From contig DOKE01000007.1 of the NCBI GenBank assembly GCA_003510895.1, forward strand, positions 7,887 through 62,458: a stretch of 54,572 nucleotides of DNA, in the 5' to 3' direction. Each line of letters opens with the position of its first letter. The stretch's first letter is position 1. The translations under genes and the position numbers were made by a program. Source of the stretch: Candidatus Moraniibacteriota bacterium. GTDB lineage: Bacteria > Patescibacteriota > Minisyncoccia > Moranbacterales > GWC2-37-73. Below, piece by piece: positions 25,359-33,385 of this stretch. The notes beneath the pieces are model-generated. The model saw only the letters and a list, made by a program, of their open reading frames with translations, had not been told where the DNA came from and searched no databases.

Positions 25359-26462
25359 CTATTTTCCAGATTTTCTTCGATTATCGTCTTTGCATAATAT
25401 CTGGCAATTATTTGCAATAGTTTTTCCACCCTCATGCCAAGGCTTTATATGATCAGCTTCCATTTCTCCTATTTCGAAGTGTTTCATACATTTTACACAC
25501 TTGCCTTTTTGCCTTTCATAAGCTTCTCGCTTCATTTTTTCATTAAATGCCCGAATATTCAGATATCTTTCTTGTCTCGTTAAAACATACGGGTAAATAC
25601 CAGATGGCTTCGTTACTTCCTCATCCTGCATCAATTCCTTGATTTCATCTTCAAGTTTGTCAGCGTCCAGTTTTACATCTTTGAATTGATTATATAATTC
25701 ACCCCATTGCACACTGCCCATTTCTCGGCGATAATTCGTAAAATTTTTTCTAACCCACGCGATTACATTTTGAAAATATTTCCACAATTCATCCGCATTT
25801 TTATCATGCTGGTGCTTTGCCATGTATTCTTCAATCTCGCCATTATTTATCCAAGAAATTGCAGTTTCTAAGTATTCCTGCCTGATAGGTGAGCCTGCTA
25901 CCAAATGTCCGCCATCATTCGCGAGTAAATACGCTGCACAATTTGACTTACTGAATTTCAGCTTTGCATCGGAAAGCCACGAACCAGTATATACAGCATT
26001 TCGTAATTCCTGAGGAAATAATTTTTCACCAGCAATATTGATAATTTTAAACCAATCAAGCTTTTCCTTATCATTTCCTTCGCAATGATAGATCATCAAA
26101 TCGTAATTCAAAATTTGCTCTTGTTCTTCCTGAGTTAAATTATGAAACATTGCAATCCTACCATTAAATTCAATCGAAAAATCTCCATTTACAAATTGTG
26201 CAATACTGATTGTTCGTTGCTGTCCATCAAGCACTTCAAAATTACCATCATCTTTCTTAACCCAATACATAACATTAAGAGGAAAACTATTTTTGATAGT
26301 TCTAATTACTTCATCTCGCTGTTTTCCGCTATACACAAATTCACGTTGATATTTTGGACGAATATCTAATTTACCACCAAAAGCGCTAACACCTTCTTCA
26401 GCGCTATCTTTATAGTCTTTTACAACTTCCGCAATTTTTATCTTATGTAAATCTATTTTCAT
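25359..26462 (-). CDS. DUF262 (ParB-like NTPase) and HNH endonuclease fusion protein
   Basis: The 367-residue protein starts with a DUF262 domain, shown by RPKYQREFVY (about 35-44) and the catalytic DGQQR at 79-83, and ends with a zinc-containing HNH nuclease (about 322-367), with CVKC, ADHIKPW and NNCQILCKDDN. The layout resembles the type IV nucleases GmrSD and the SspE effector, which couple nucleotide hydrolysis to DNA cutting, although those have a DUF1524 nuclease. It begins 1 base after the ATPase gene ends, so the two are surely co-expressed. The likely role is phage or foreign DNA restriction. Confidence 0.82.
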   Translation of the reverse strand: MKIDLHKIKIAEVVKDYKDSAEEGVSAFGGKLDIRPKYQREFVYSGKQRDEVIRTIKNSFPLNVMYWVKKDDGNFEVLDGQQRTISIAQFVNGDFSIEFNGRIAMFHNLTQEEQEQILNYDLMIYHCEGNDKEKLDWFKIINIAGEKLFPQELRNAVYTGSWLSDAKLKFSKSNCAAYLLANDGGHLVAGSPIRQEYLETAISWINNGEIEEYMAKHQHDKNADELWKYFQNVIAWVRKNFTNYRREMGSVQWGELYNQFKDVKLDADKLEDEIKELMQDEEVTKPSGIYPYVLTRQERYLNIRAFNEKMKREAYERQKGKCVKCMKHFEIGEMEADHIKPWHEGGKTIANNCQILCKDDNRRKSGK

Positions 26463-26463
26463 G

Positions 26464-27936
26464 TTATTTTTCTAATAATGTAATTAGTTGTTCAATAGAC
26501 ATTCGAAGCTCATCGTCTGTGTATTTAGTATTATTGTGGTTTTCAGGATGATGAATAATATTTCTGATTTTTGTAGGCAATGTAGTATTGTATTCGATGA
26601 CGGTTTTGTCCGACTTTAAATGTTTATATTTTTGGTCTATCTTGATAGTTTTATTACTTTTATCAAAAAGATATTCATCAAAATCTTTTGACTTACAATA
26701 TTTATCGTCTTCTAAAATAGATTTTGCTTGGATAAAGCCATAAAGTTCGTTGTGGAATTCAACGGATAAAAATCCGAAAGCATAGTAGTTAATCTCACCC
26801 CAAGAAGGGCTCGAGGATCCAAACAGATCGAATTCTTTGCCAGCTTCAACCTTATTCATTCCTAAATCTTTTGAAAATATATTTATTGAATGAGTTTCTT
26901 TTTTATATTTTTTCAATAAATATGGCGAGTGTGTAATTATGAAAATTTGTGAATTGTCGGATATTTTTTCGAGGGCATCAAGTAATTTATTTTGAGCTTG
27001 TGGATGTAAAAAAGTTTCCGGCTCATCAATGAAAAATAATATTGGTTTAGAAGATCCATTTTCATCCGATGAAGAAGAAATATCAGCGTATACTTGAATA
27101 AGTACTAATGCTAAGGCTCGTTGCATCCCCGTACCTTTTTCGGAGCTTTTTGTTTCAATGCCGTTTTCAGATAAAGCAATATTTCCTGTTTTGAAAAAAC
27201 TCTCAATTTCAGGTAATGAAAAACTAAATCTTACTTCTGTCTCCCCGTACTGCTCAGATAAAATACTTTGTATTTTTTGTTCAACTGGCAGTAGGGTTTT
27301 CGCTAAACTATTTTCGCCTTCACCAAAAGTTTCCTTGTGTGAATTTTGAAAGTTTTTCCAGGTCTCAGAAATGATAAAATCTTTCGTTATAGTGTTAATA
27401 ATTTTTCCACTAATTTTTGTTTTCGCAAAATCAGAAATATCACCAGAATTTGTATCAGCCCAAACAAACTGTGCATCAAAAAGTGCAGTAATTGTATTAT
27501 CCATCCCTGTGGGATTTTCAAATTGATTTGTGATTGGGTTAAAAACGCGAACATTTTTAATATCCAGCTTCTTTTTTTTGCCATCTTGTGTAATTTCCGT
27601 TTCTTCGCTAGAACGCACTACTCGCAAACTTTTTTCACCATCTGCATCAATAATATAAGCTTTATATTTTTTCAGTGCATCTATCTTAATAATTGATTCA
27701 ATATCTTCTCCTTTAAACTCAATTTCAACAGAAACAAAGCCGTCTTCTTCACTTTCTGTTTTGGTAATAACTTCACTTCTATCTTTTTTTGTGCGTATAA
27801 AATCAATAGCCTCAAAAACTGATGACTTGCCACAATTATTATCACCGACGAAAAAATTCACGCCTTTGTCAAAAAGAATTTCGTGATCATCTTTAAAGCC
27901 TTTAAAATTATGGAGTTTTATTTTTGAGATATACAT
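26464..27936 (-). CDS. AAA (SMC/RecF-like) ATPase of defence type, PtuA-like
   Basis: The 490-residue ATPase has Walker A GDNNCGKSS at 31-39 after the LHNFKGFKD lobe, an ABC-type signature region SSEKGTGMQRA, Walker B LFFIDEPETFLHP and the H-loop IITHSP. It has no TOPRIM domain, unlike OLD/GajA proteins. The C-terminal end carries IRNIIHHPEN at about 457-466, a motif I recall from PtuA-like ATPases. It contains R-x4-H, as in HEPN RNases. Adjacent HNH and ATPase genes recall Septu (PtuA/PtuB). It is the middle gene of the cassette, with 2-base and 1-base gaps. Confidence 0.82.
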   Translation of the reverse strand: MYISKIKLHNFKGFKDDHEILFDKGVNFFVGDNNCGKSSVFEAIDFIRTKKDRSEVITKTESEEDGFVSVEIEFKGEDIESIIKIDALKKYKAYIIDADGEKSLRVVRSSEETEITQDGKKKKLDIKNVRVFNPITNQFENPTGMDNTITALFDAQFVWADTNSGDISDFAKTKISGKIINTITKDFIISETWKNFQNSHKETFGEGENSLAKTLLPVEQKIQSILSEQYGETEVRFSFSLPEIESFFKTGNIALSENGIETKSSEKGTGMQRALALVLIQVYADISSSSDENGSSKPILFFIDEPETFLHPQAQNKLLDALEKISDNSQIFIITHSPYLLKKYKKETHSINIFSKDLGMNKVEAGKEFDLFGSSSPSWGEINYYAFGFLSVEFHNELYGFIQAKSILEDDKYCKSKDFDEYLFDKSNKTIKIDQKYKHLKSDKTVIEYNTTLPTKIRNIIHHPENHNNTKYTDDELRMSIEQLITLLEK

Positions 27937-27938
27937 AA

Positions 27939-28997
27939 TTATTTTTGCGGTTTCTTGTTTTTAATTAAAATTCTGAAATAAGGACATTTTCCATTGATAG
28001 ACAAATCTTTTTCATCATTTCCTTTTCTAAATTTTACTATTTCAAATTGAGCAGGATTGTACTTATCTATAAAAGTAATCGGTACGCCCATTACGCCATC
28101 CCAATCCATTGGAATTTCAGCAGTTACATTTATATTTATAGCATCATAATTATCATATTTAGGATATTCTCCAGATGAATATTTCTTATATAAAACTAAA
28201 TCTTCATGACGTTTATCGTAATCAAGATTCGTAAACCATCTTACACCCTTCACTCTAATATATTTATTTCCTTTTTCATCTACTCGTGCTCCCGCCGCTT
28301 CAAGTGGATAATCTTCTGGAACCTGAAACTCACGATCTCCACTATGAATACTCACTCCGAACCACAGCTTATCTGCTTTAACTAGGGGGAATATTTCTTT
28401 ATAAGTAATTGCATTCATATTTCCAAGAATCAAAAACTTTTTATTATATTCAACTAACTGTGCAACATATTCTCTAAAAAGTGAAAAAGGTGGATTGGTT
28501 ACCACAATATCCGCTTGTTTCAAGAGTTCTATACTTTCTTCACTTCTAAAATCTCCATCGCCTTCTAGTGGTGTCCATTCATTATTTTTATTAGCCTTTA
28601 ATTGTTCGGCAATATCACGTAAATCAAATGCACCATCACCATCAAGATCACTAACTTCATTGATAATAAATTTGTTGGCCGTTAATTTTGGACGACCTTT
28701 TGACGTGGTGAGTGTTTTGTCGTCGCCAAATAGTCCAAGCTGGGTATTGGCAATTGGTGATGGCTTGTAACTTGTAGCGATAAGTTTCTTCAAACCTAAA
28801 GCATTGAAATTTGAGGCAAAATACTTAAAAAAATTACTCTCAAACGGATCGTCACAATTGCAATAAACAACCTTACCACGAAATTGTTCTTTATAGTGTT
28901 TTAATTCCTTTTCAATATCAACAAGCTGAGTATAAAACTCGTCTTTTTTTGCCTTGTTGGCTTTATGTAAATTATTATTTAATGACTTACTTGCCAT
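27939..28997 (-). CDS. EcoRI-type adenine-specific DNA methyltransferase
   Basis: The 352-residue protein matches the EcoRI methylase family: a family-specific YCNCDDPFESNFFKYF block at about 45-60, the catalytic NPPF at 168-171 and a LGLFGDD segment. It should methylate N6 of adenine in a specific site. No EcoRI-like endonuclease is beside it. The next two genes encode an ATPase and a DUF262-HNH protein with almost no gap, so the methylase probably marks self DNA for that pair. It is the first gene of the minus-strand island. Confidence 0.85.
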   Translation of the reverse strand: MASKSLNNNLHKANKAKKDEFYTQLVDIEKELKHYKEQFRGKVVYCNCDDPFESNFFKYFASNFNALGLKKLIATSYKPSPIANTQLGLFGDDKTLTTSKGRPKLTANKFIINEVSDLDGDGAFDLRDIAEQLKANKNNEWTPLEGDGDFRSEESIELLKQADIVVTNPPFSLFREYVAQLVEYNKKFLILGNMNAITYKEIFPLVKADKLWFGVSIHSGDREFQVPEDYPLEAAGARVDEKGNKYIRVKGVRWFTNLDYDKRHEDLVLYKKYSSGEYPKYDNYDAININVTAEIPMDWDGVMGVPITFIDKYNPAQFEIVKFRKGNDEKDLSINGKCPYFRILIKNKKPQK

Positions 28998-29092
28998 AAA
29001 TTATTTATCTAAGATAATAAAAGAAGTCAGGTACTTTTTAAGCTTAAAATTCAATATAAATCAACAATACCACAATAAACCCCTCGAAACAA

Positions 29093-29140
29093 CCACGTAA
29101 AATTGCCGTTCAATCACGTGGCACGCTTCTGCTTTAAGCG
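29093..29140. repeat. Two hairpins in the divergent methylase/nuclease gap
   Basis: CCACGT (29093) and ACGTGG (29116) form a 6-bp stem around 17 bases, followed at once by CGCTT/AAGCG (29124-29140). The spacer is richer in G+C than the flanks. It lies between two divergent starts, so a control site is possible. Confidence 0.4.
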
Positions 29141-29162
29141 GTATTTGGGGATTTTTGTGTTA

Positions 29163-29171
29163 TGATATTAT
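29163..29171 (+). promoter_or_regulatory. Extended -10 promoter for the RecB-like nuclease gene
   Basis: TGATATTAT fits TGnTATnnT. No strong -35 element lies at the right distance. Transcription would begin about 18 bases before the ATG at 29196. Confidence 0.4.
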
Positions 29172-29195
29172 AAAGAGAAATTAAACTAAAATCAT

Positions 29196-30326
29196 ATGCG
29201 AATTTCATATTCTGCTTTGAACACTTTTCAAACCTGCTCGCTCAAATACAAATTTCAAAATATTGACAAAATAAAAGAGCCGAAATCCAAAGAGGCTGTT
29301 TTTGGAACAATTATTCACTCCACTTTGAATTTTTTTCACACCCCTTCGCTTGTTCCACCTACCACAGAACAGGCGTTGGATTTTTTTTCCAAAGACTGGA
29401 ACAGCGATGTTTTTGAAAATGAATTAGAAGAAAGAGCCGCTTTTTCTCTGGGAGTTTCTATCATTTCCAATTATTGCAGAAAAAATAATCCTTCCGATTT
29501 CAACATTATTGATTTGGAAAGTCGTTTTGAAATTGTCGTTGAAGATGCTGAAACAAAAATAAAGCATATTGTTTCCGGAATTGTGGATAGAATGGACAAA
29601 ACAGAGGATGGTTATGAAATCATAGATTATAAAACCACCAGAAAAATGCCTTCTCAAGAAAAAGTGGAGGAGGACTTACAGCTCTCTGTATACTTAATGG
29701 CTTTTCTTGAACGTTATCCCAAGGAAATTGAAAGATTGGATAAAATAGTAGTAAGTCTTTACTATTTGAAACACGGAGTTAAACTTAGTTCTCAACGAAC
29801 ATTGGAACAACTAAGCAGCGCCAAACAATTATTTTTAGATGTTATTAAGGAAATTGAAAAAGGAATTTTCACTCCCAATGTTAATCCGCTTTGCGATTGG
29901 TGCGGCTATCAAAAAATATGTCCCGCTTGGAAACATAAATTCAAAGAAGAAAGGAAAATAGATACACAAGAAATTAATCAAGCAATTGACGAATATATTT
30001 CCATTAAAAACCAATTAGCCGGAGAAAAAATTAAATTAGGAAAGCTTCAAGAAAAAATTGAACAATATATGCAACAAGAAGGCGTAGAAAGAGTGTTTGG
30101 AGAAAATGGAATTATTGCGCAAACGCTGAGAAAAACCTACAAATATGACGCAAAAACAATTCGTGATATTTTGGAGCCCCTCGGCAAATGGGATAGTGTT
30201 ATCAAAATTGACGCCATTGCTCTCAAAAACACAATGCCGCTTCTTTCTTTATCTGCCAGAAAAGAAATAGAGAATGCAAAAGTTTTAGATAAAGAAAGCA
30301 AGAGTATTTCCGTGAAGAAAAAATAG
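29196..30326 (+). CDS. RecB/Cas4-like PD-(D/E)XK nuclease with predicted 4Fe-4S site
   Basis: The 376-residue protein begins RISYSALNTFQTC and has H41, D131, the D144-x-K146 motif in IIDYKTT and the QLSVY helix (Q162, Y166), the complete active-site set of RecB/AddB/Cas4-type exonucleases. C14 together with C233, C236 and C242 has the spacing of the AddB/Cas4 iron-sulfur cluster. A helical C-terminal region of about 120 residues follows. It stands alone, with no helicase partner, and no CRISPR array is in the window. It ends 3 bases before the convergent exonuclease gene. Confidence 0.85.
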   Translation: MRISYSALNTFQTCSLKYKFQNIDKIKEPKSKEAVFGTIIHSTLNFFHTPSLVPPTTEQALDFFSKDWNSDVFENELEERAAFSLGVSIISNYCRKNNPSDFNIIDLESRFEIVVEDAETKIKHIVSGIVDRMDKTEDGYEIIDYKTTRKMPSQEKVEEDLQLSVYLMAFLERYPKEIERLDKIVVSLYYLKHGVKLSSQRTLEQLSSAKQLFLDVIKEIEKGIFTPNVNPLCDWCGYQKICPAWKHKFKEERKIDTQEINQAIDEYISIKNQLAGEKIKLGKLQEKIEQYMQQEGVERVFGENGIIAQTLRKTYKYDAKTIRDILEPLGKWDSVIKIDAIALKNTMPLLSLSARKEIENAKVLDKESKSISVKKK

Positions 30327-30329
30327 TGG

Positions 30330-31058
30330 TTAGAATTTCAAAAATTTTTCCCAATATTCATACAGCTTTTTAGTGGCTATCAGATCCCCAACATTATATT
30401 TGGCAATTTCCAGATACTTTTTTTCTTTGAAAAGTTTTCCCACGTCATCGCCTGTCACTCCTTCCGCTTTGGGACTCTTGATTCCAAAGGCGCGCGACCA
30501 AAGATGCAGATTGCCTTTTTTGCGAACCGTGCCATAAAAAGTGAGTTGGTCCAACAAATCAATATGACGCGCTTCTCTGGCGTGCGTGTTTAAATATCTT
30601 TTTCCCACCAAGTTCTTGCTTGATTTTATTTTGTGAATAGCGCTGCGAATCATCAGAAAAGGAACATCGAAAGATCTTCCATTGAAACTTATAAATTCTT
30701 CATAAACTTCGGCAAGTTTCCAAAATCTTTCCAGCATTTCCTTTTCATTCATCGGTTTGAATTTTATTCCATTTTCTTCAAATTCAAGAATGTTTTCATT
30801 AAGAGATTGAAAATACACAGCCCCTCTTTCTTTTTCAACGTCATAGACTCCAATAGCCACAACTTCTCCAGTCAGAGGAGAAAAACCCAAGCGATTTTTC
30901 ACGTCAGAAAGCGCTTGTTGATATTGGATTTCATTTTCTGATTCTTTCTTTATCCAACGTGTCAAACTATCCTGAGTTGTTTCGTCCAGACTATCAAAAT
31001 TTTCTCCAATTGTCTCAATATCAAAAACCAGTTTTTTTGCCATACCCGTTTTCTGCAT
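30330..31058 (-). CDS. DEDD-family 3'-5' exonuclease (PolB-exonuclease-like)
   Basis: The 242-residue protein has a ribonuclease H-like fold: exonuclease motif I VFDIET, motif II FNGRSFDVPFL and motif III YNVGDLIATKKLY, as in predicted 3'-5' exonucleases related to the proofreading domain of B-family polymerases. ATG at 31043 (MAKKLVFDIET) is at least as likely a start as the one given. It follows the second agarase-like gene by 12 bases, so it may be transcribed with it although the functions look unrelated. It is convergent with the RecB-like nuclease. Confidence 0.8.
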   Translation of the reverse strand: MQKTGMAKKLVFDIETIGENFDSLDETTQDSLTRWIKKESENEIQYQQALSDVKNRLGFSPLTGEVVAIGVYDVEKERGAVYFQSLNENILEFEENGIKFKPMNEKEMLERFWKLAEVYEEFISFNGRSFDVPFLMIRSAIHKIKSSKNLVGKRYLNTHAREARHIDLLDQLTFYGTVRKKGNLHLWSRAFGIKSPKAEGVTGDDVGKLFKEKKYLEIAKYNVGDLIATKKLYEYWEKFLKF

Positions 31059-31070
31059 TTTGAATAAATT

Positions 31071-31203
31071 TTAATTCGACCAATTACTCATCATAATTCC
31101 CAGGTCTCTGGTGTTAATAGCGCTGTCCAGATTAACATCGGAATTTTCATCCCCTGTCTGTAACCAGTTATCGATAAGAGAGATGAAATTAGAAAGATTG
31201 TAA
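31071..31203. repeat. Direct repeat copy 1 (dockerin-like module)
   Basis: About 133 bases are nearly identical to 33253-33385. They encode the same 45-residue C-terminal module in two neighbouring genes. Confidence 0.85.
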
Positions 31204-33248
31204 GTCGCAGTAACAATATTGGGAGCTGGGTCATCTGGAACGGTATTCGGCCTAAGGGAATATATTGAAAAATTTGCGTCAGAAACAGATTTGATATAGT
31301 TTCCAAAACAATCTGAATTTATGTGGGGAGGACGTGTTTCTGCCAATCTAGTGAATCCGTTAGAATCTGTTCCTTCATCAAAACAAGCCTCTTGACCATC
31401 ATAAGCGTTATCTCTGTGGGTAACCAATCCGAAATTATATATCTCCCAAAAAAAATAAGAATTGTCCTTCCATTGCCAAAGATGAGCTCCAACTTTAAAA
31501 TATGTTCCTTTGGGACTTTGTTCAAGAACAGCTCCTTGTAATTGACTTGCGTAGGCTTGCCCTCTTTCTTCTTGTGTTTCAAATGGCCCATTATTAAAGA
31601 AAACAACTCGCTTAAAAGAATCTCCGATTTTTATCGCATCTCTTAGCTCAGTATATTTTCCATTATAATAACCAGATTCTCTAACAATAAATGTTTTATT
31701 ATCAATAAAATCAGCTGGTGGCGCTGACCTATAATGCTGAGGAGATTCCGTAGCTCCTCTTATTATTGTTTCCGGTAAAGATGAAAACTGAATCCTAAAA
31801 TTATGAACTGGTGAAAATAATGGATTTCCAGCCCAATAAAAATTACAATCATCACAAGTGACAGTAATAGTCTTAGCTACATCATCAAAAGTAAACGAAC
31901 TAACAGTTCCTGAATATCCAAGGGGGCTATCGTTTTCCGCAGTAAAAAATCCGTCCAAATTAAAAGCAGAAAAAGGTTTCTCCAAAATATCAGACCATTT
32001 TCCAGCCTCAGGATCTAATTGCACGGCCACTAAATCTGCATAGACCTCATTTCCATCCTCACTTATCATACCCTTATAACAATATTCTTTGGGCGTACCA
32101 AAATTATTTGTAGAAAGAATATGTTTAGATCCGGAACTTTTAAATGCTTCATAGACAGTCTTATACCATTTACGCATAATCTTTTCTGCAAACTTTTCTA
32201 AGTCTTCTTTGACAGCAGGATGGCTAACTATGCCTTGTGGATTTTCTTTGCCCCAATCTGCACCAAGATTGCTTCCATTCTCATCAAGAACTCCTGTTCC
32301 AGCCCCCCATCCACCATCAGAATCCCAAGAAGTATAGGAAGTTCCCCAAGCACTGTTCAGAGCTTCTAACGTTGAATATTTTTCTCTAAGAAAATCACGT
32401 GCTGCATATTTTGTATACATCTTAGAATCAGAATATGTTTGAGCACCTAGAAATCCACGCGAATCTTCTTGCATCTTAAAATTTGTGGCCATAGAAACAA
32501 ATCCTAGGTGATTATGTGTGATGTCAACACCTCGCATTTCATCTGTTTGGTCCATAAAAACAAATACTATCCACTGCGAATCTTTGTTTGATATTGAAGC
32601 AGCGTATTCTTGTGATTCTTTAAACTTAGGATCAAAAACATCTGGGAAAAAAGGTCTTGATCCTTGAACAAGTGTAAAAACTGGTCCATAAATATTTTTA
32701 ACGCGCCATTCCTTGTCAGCTCCCATTGAATCACGCCCAGCCCTGTTTGTAATTACTTGGGGCATTTTATTATCAGGAAGATTTCCCATTTCTTGGGATG
32801 ACATATTTCCATCACTATCAAATTTTGCGGAAGCGGGAGGAAAAGCAAACGTTCCTAAATGATTAAAACCCCATTCCTTGAGTCTTTTCCTGGTATAATA
32901 TGCCCACCTGTCTTGCCAGTTTGAACCAAAACTATCATTTTCTTCAATTAGAGATTGATATTTATTTTGAACGTGATCTGAATAAGACAATCCTTCAGAG
33001 TCAGGTCCCCCATTAAGATTAACTGCTCCTATGCCTGTCATAAACATAGCATTTCCCTCTGGTGTAACAACCCACCACTGATCGTCAGCTTTTGTTGTAT
33101 AAAAGTTACCGGTAGCGGGAAATGTAATTCCTTTATATCCCCCGTATTGATCAAGATCTTCAGGTTCAAATGCCAATAAATATTTTATTGGCATTAACAT
33201 AAAAAACGATATAGCTGCATATAAAATAATTTTTTTTATTTTTTGCAT
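31071..33248 (-). CDS. Secreted agarase-like (clan GH-A) TIM-barrel protein with dockerin-like C-terminus
   Basis: The 725-residue protein has a signal peptide (about 1-26). The segment WWVVTPEGNAMFMTGI and the later LNSAWGTSYTSWD are typical of agarase/GH50/GH42-type barrels. DE in DQTDEMRG sits where the acid/base is expected. The second catalytic glutamate is not obvious (the region reads FFTAENDSPLG). The last 45 residues, with DVNLDSAINTRD, form one calcium-loop dockerin-like module. It starts 4 bases after a larger paralogue. A polysaccharide-binding or -degrading surface protein is likely. Substrate and activity are unknown. Confidence 0.7.
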   Translation of the reverse strand: MQKIKKIILYAAISFFMLMPIKYLLAFEPEDLDQYGGYKGITFPATGNFYTTKADDQWWVVTPEGNAMFMTGIGAVNLNGGPDSEGLSYSDHVQNKYQSLIEENDSFGSNWQDRWAYYTRKRLKEWGFNHLGTFAFPPASAKFDSDGNMSSQEMGNLPDNKMPQVITNRAGRDSMGADKEWRVKNIYGPVFTLVQGSRPFFPDVFDPKFKESQEYAASISNKDSQWIVFVFMDQTDEMRGVDITHNHLGFVSMATNFKMQEDSRGFLGAQTYSDSKMYTKYAARDFLREKYSTLEALNSAWGTSYTSWDSDGGWGAGTGVLDENGSNLGADWGKENPQGIVSHPAVKEDLEKFAEKIMRKWYKTVYEAFKSSGSKHILSTNNFGTPKEYCYKGMISEDGNEVYADLVAVQLDPEAGKWSDILEKPFSAFNLDGFFTAENDSPLGYSGTVSSFTFDDVAKTITVTCDDCNFYWAGNPLFSPVHNFRIQFSSLPETIIRGATESPQHYRSAPPADFIDNKTFIVRESGYYNGKYTELRDAIKIGDSFKRVVFFNNGPFETQEERGQAYASQLQGAVLEQSPKGTYFKVGAHLWQWKDNSYFFWEIYNFGLVTHRDNAYDGQEACFDEGTDSNGFTRLAETRPPHINSDCFGNYIKSVSDANFSIYSLRPNTVPDDPAPNIVTATYNLSNFISLIDNWLQTGDENSDVNLDSAINTRDLGIMMSNWSN

Positions 33249-33252
33249 AATT

Positions 33253-33385
33253 TTAATTTGACCAATTACTCATCATAATTCCCAGGTCCCTGGTGTCGAC
33301 AGTGCTGTCTAAATTAATATCTGAGTTTTCATCTCCTGCTTGTAACCAATTATCAATAAGGGAGATGAAATTAGAAAGATTATAG
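33253..33385. repeat. Direct repeat copy 2 (dockerin-like module)
   Basis: This is the partner of 31071-31203. Differences are scattered and mostly synonymous, so the module is under protein-level constraint or was recently copied. Confidence 0.85.

Noticed and set aside
21443..29195. Prophage or integrative element carrying the accessory island
   Set aside because: No integrase, transposase, phage structural gene, tRNA target or matching flanking direct repeats could be seen, so only a gene island is claimed.
29196..30326. Cas4-like nuclease as a hint of a CRISPR locus
   Set aside because: No array of repeats and no Cas1, Cas2 or effector gene is present anywhere in the window.
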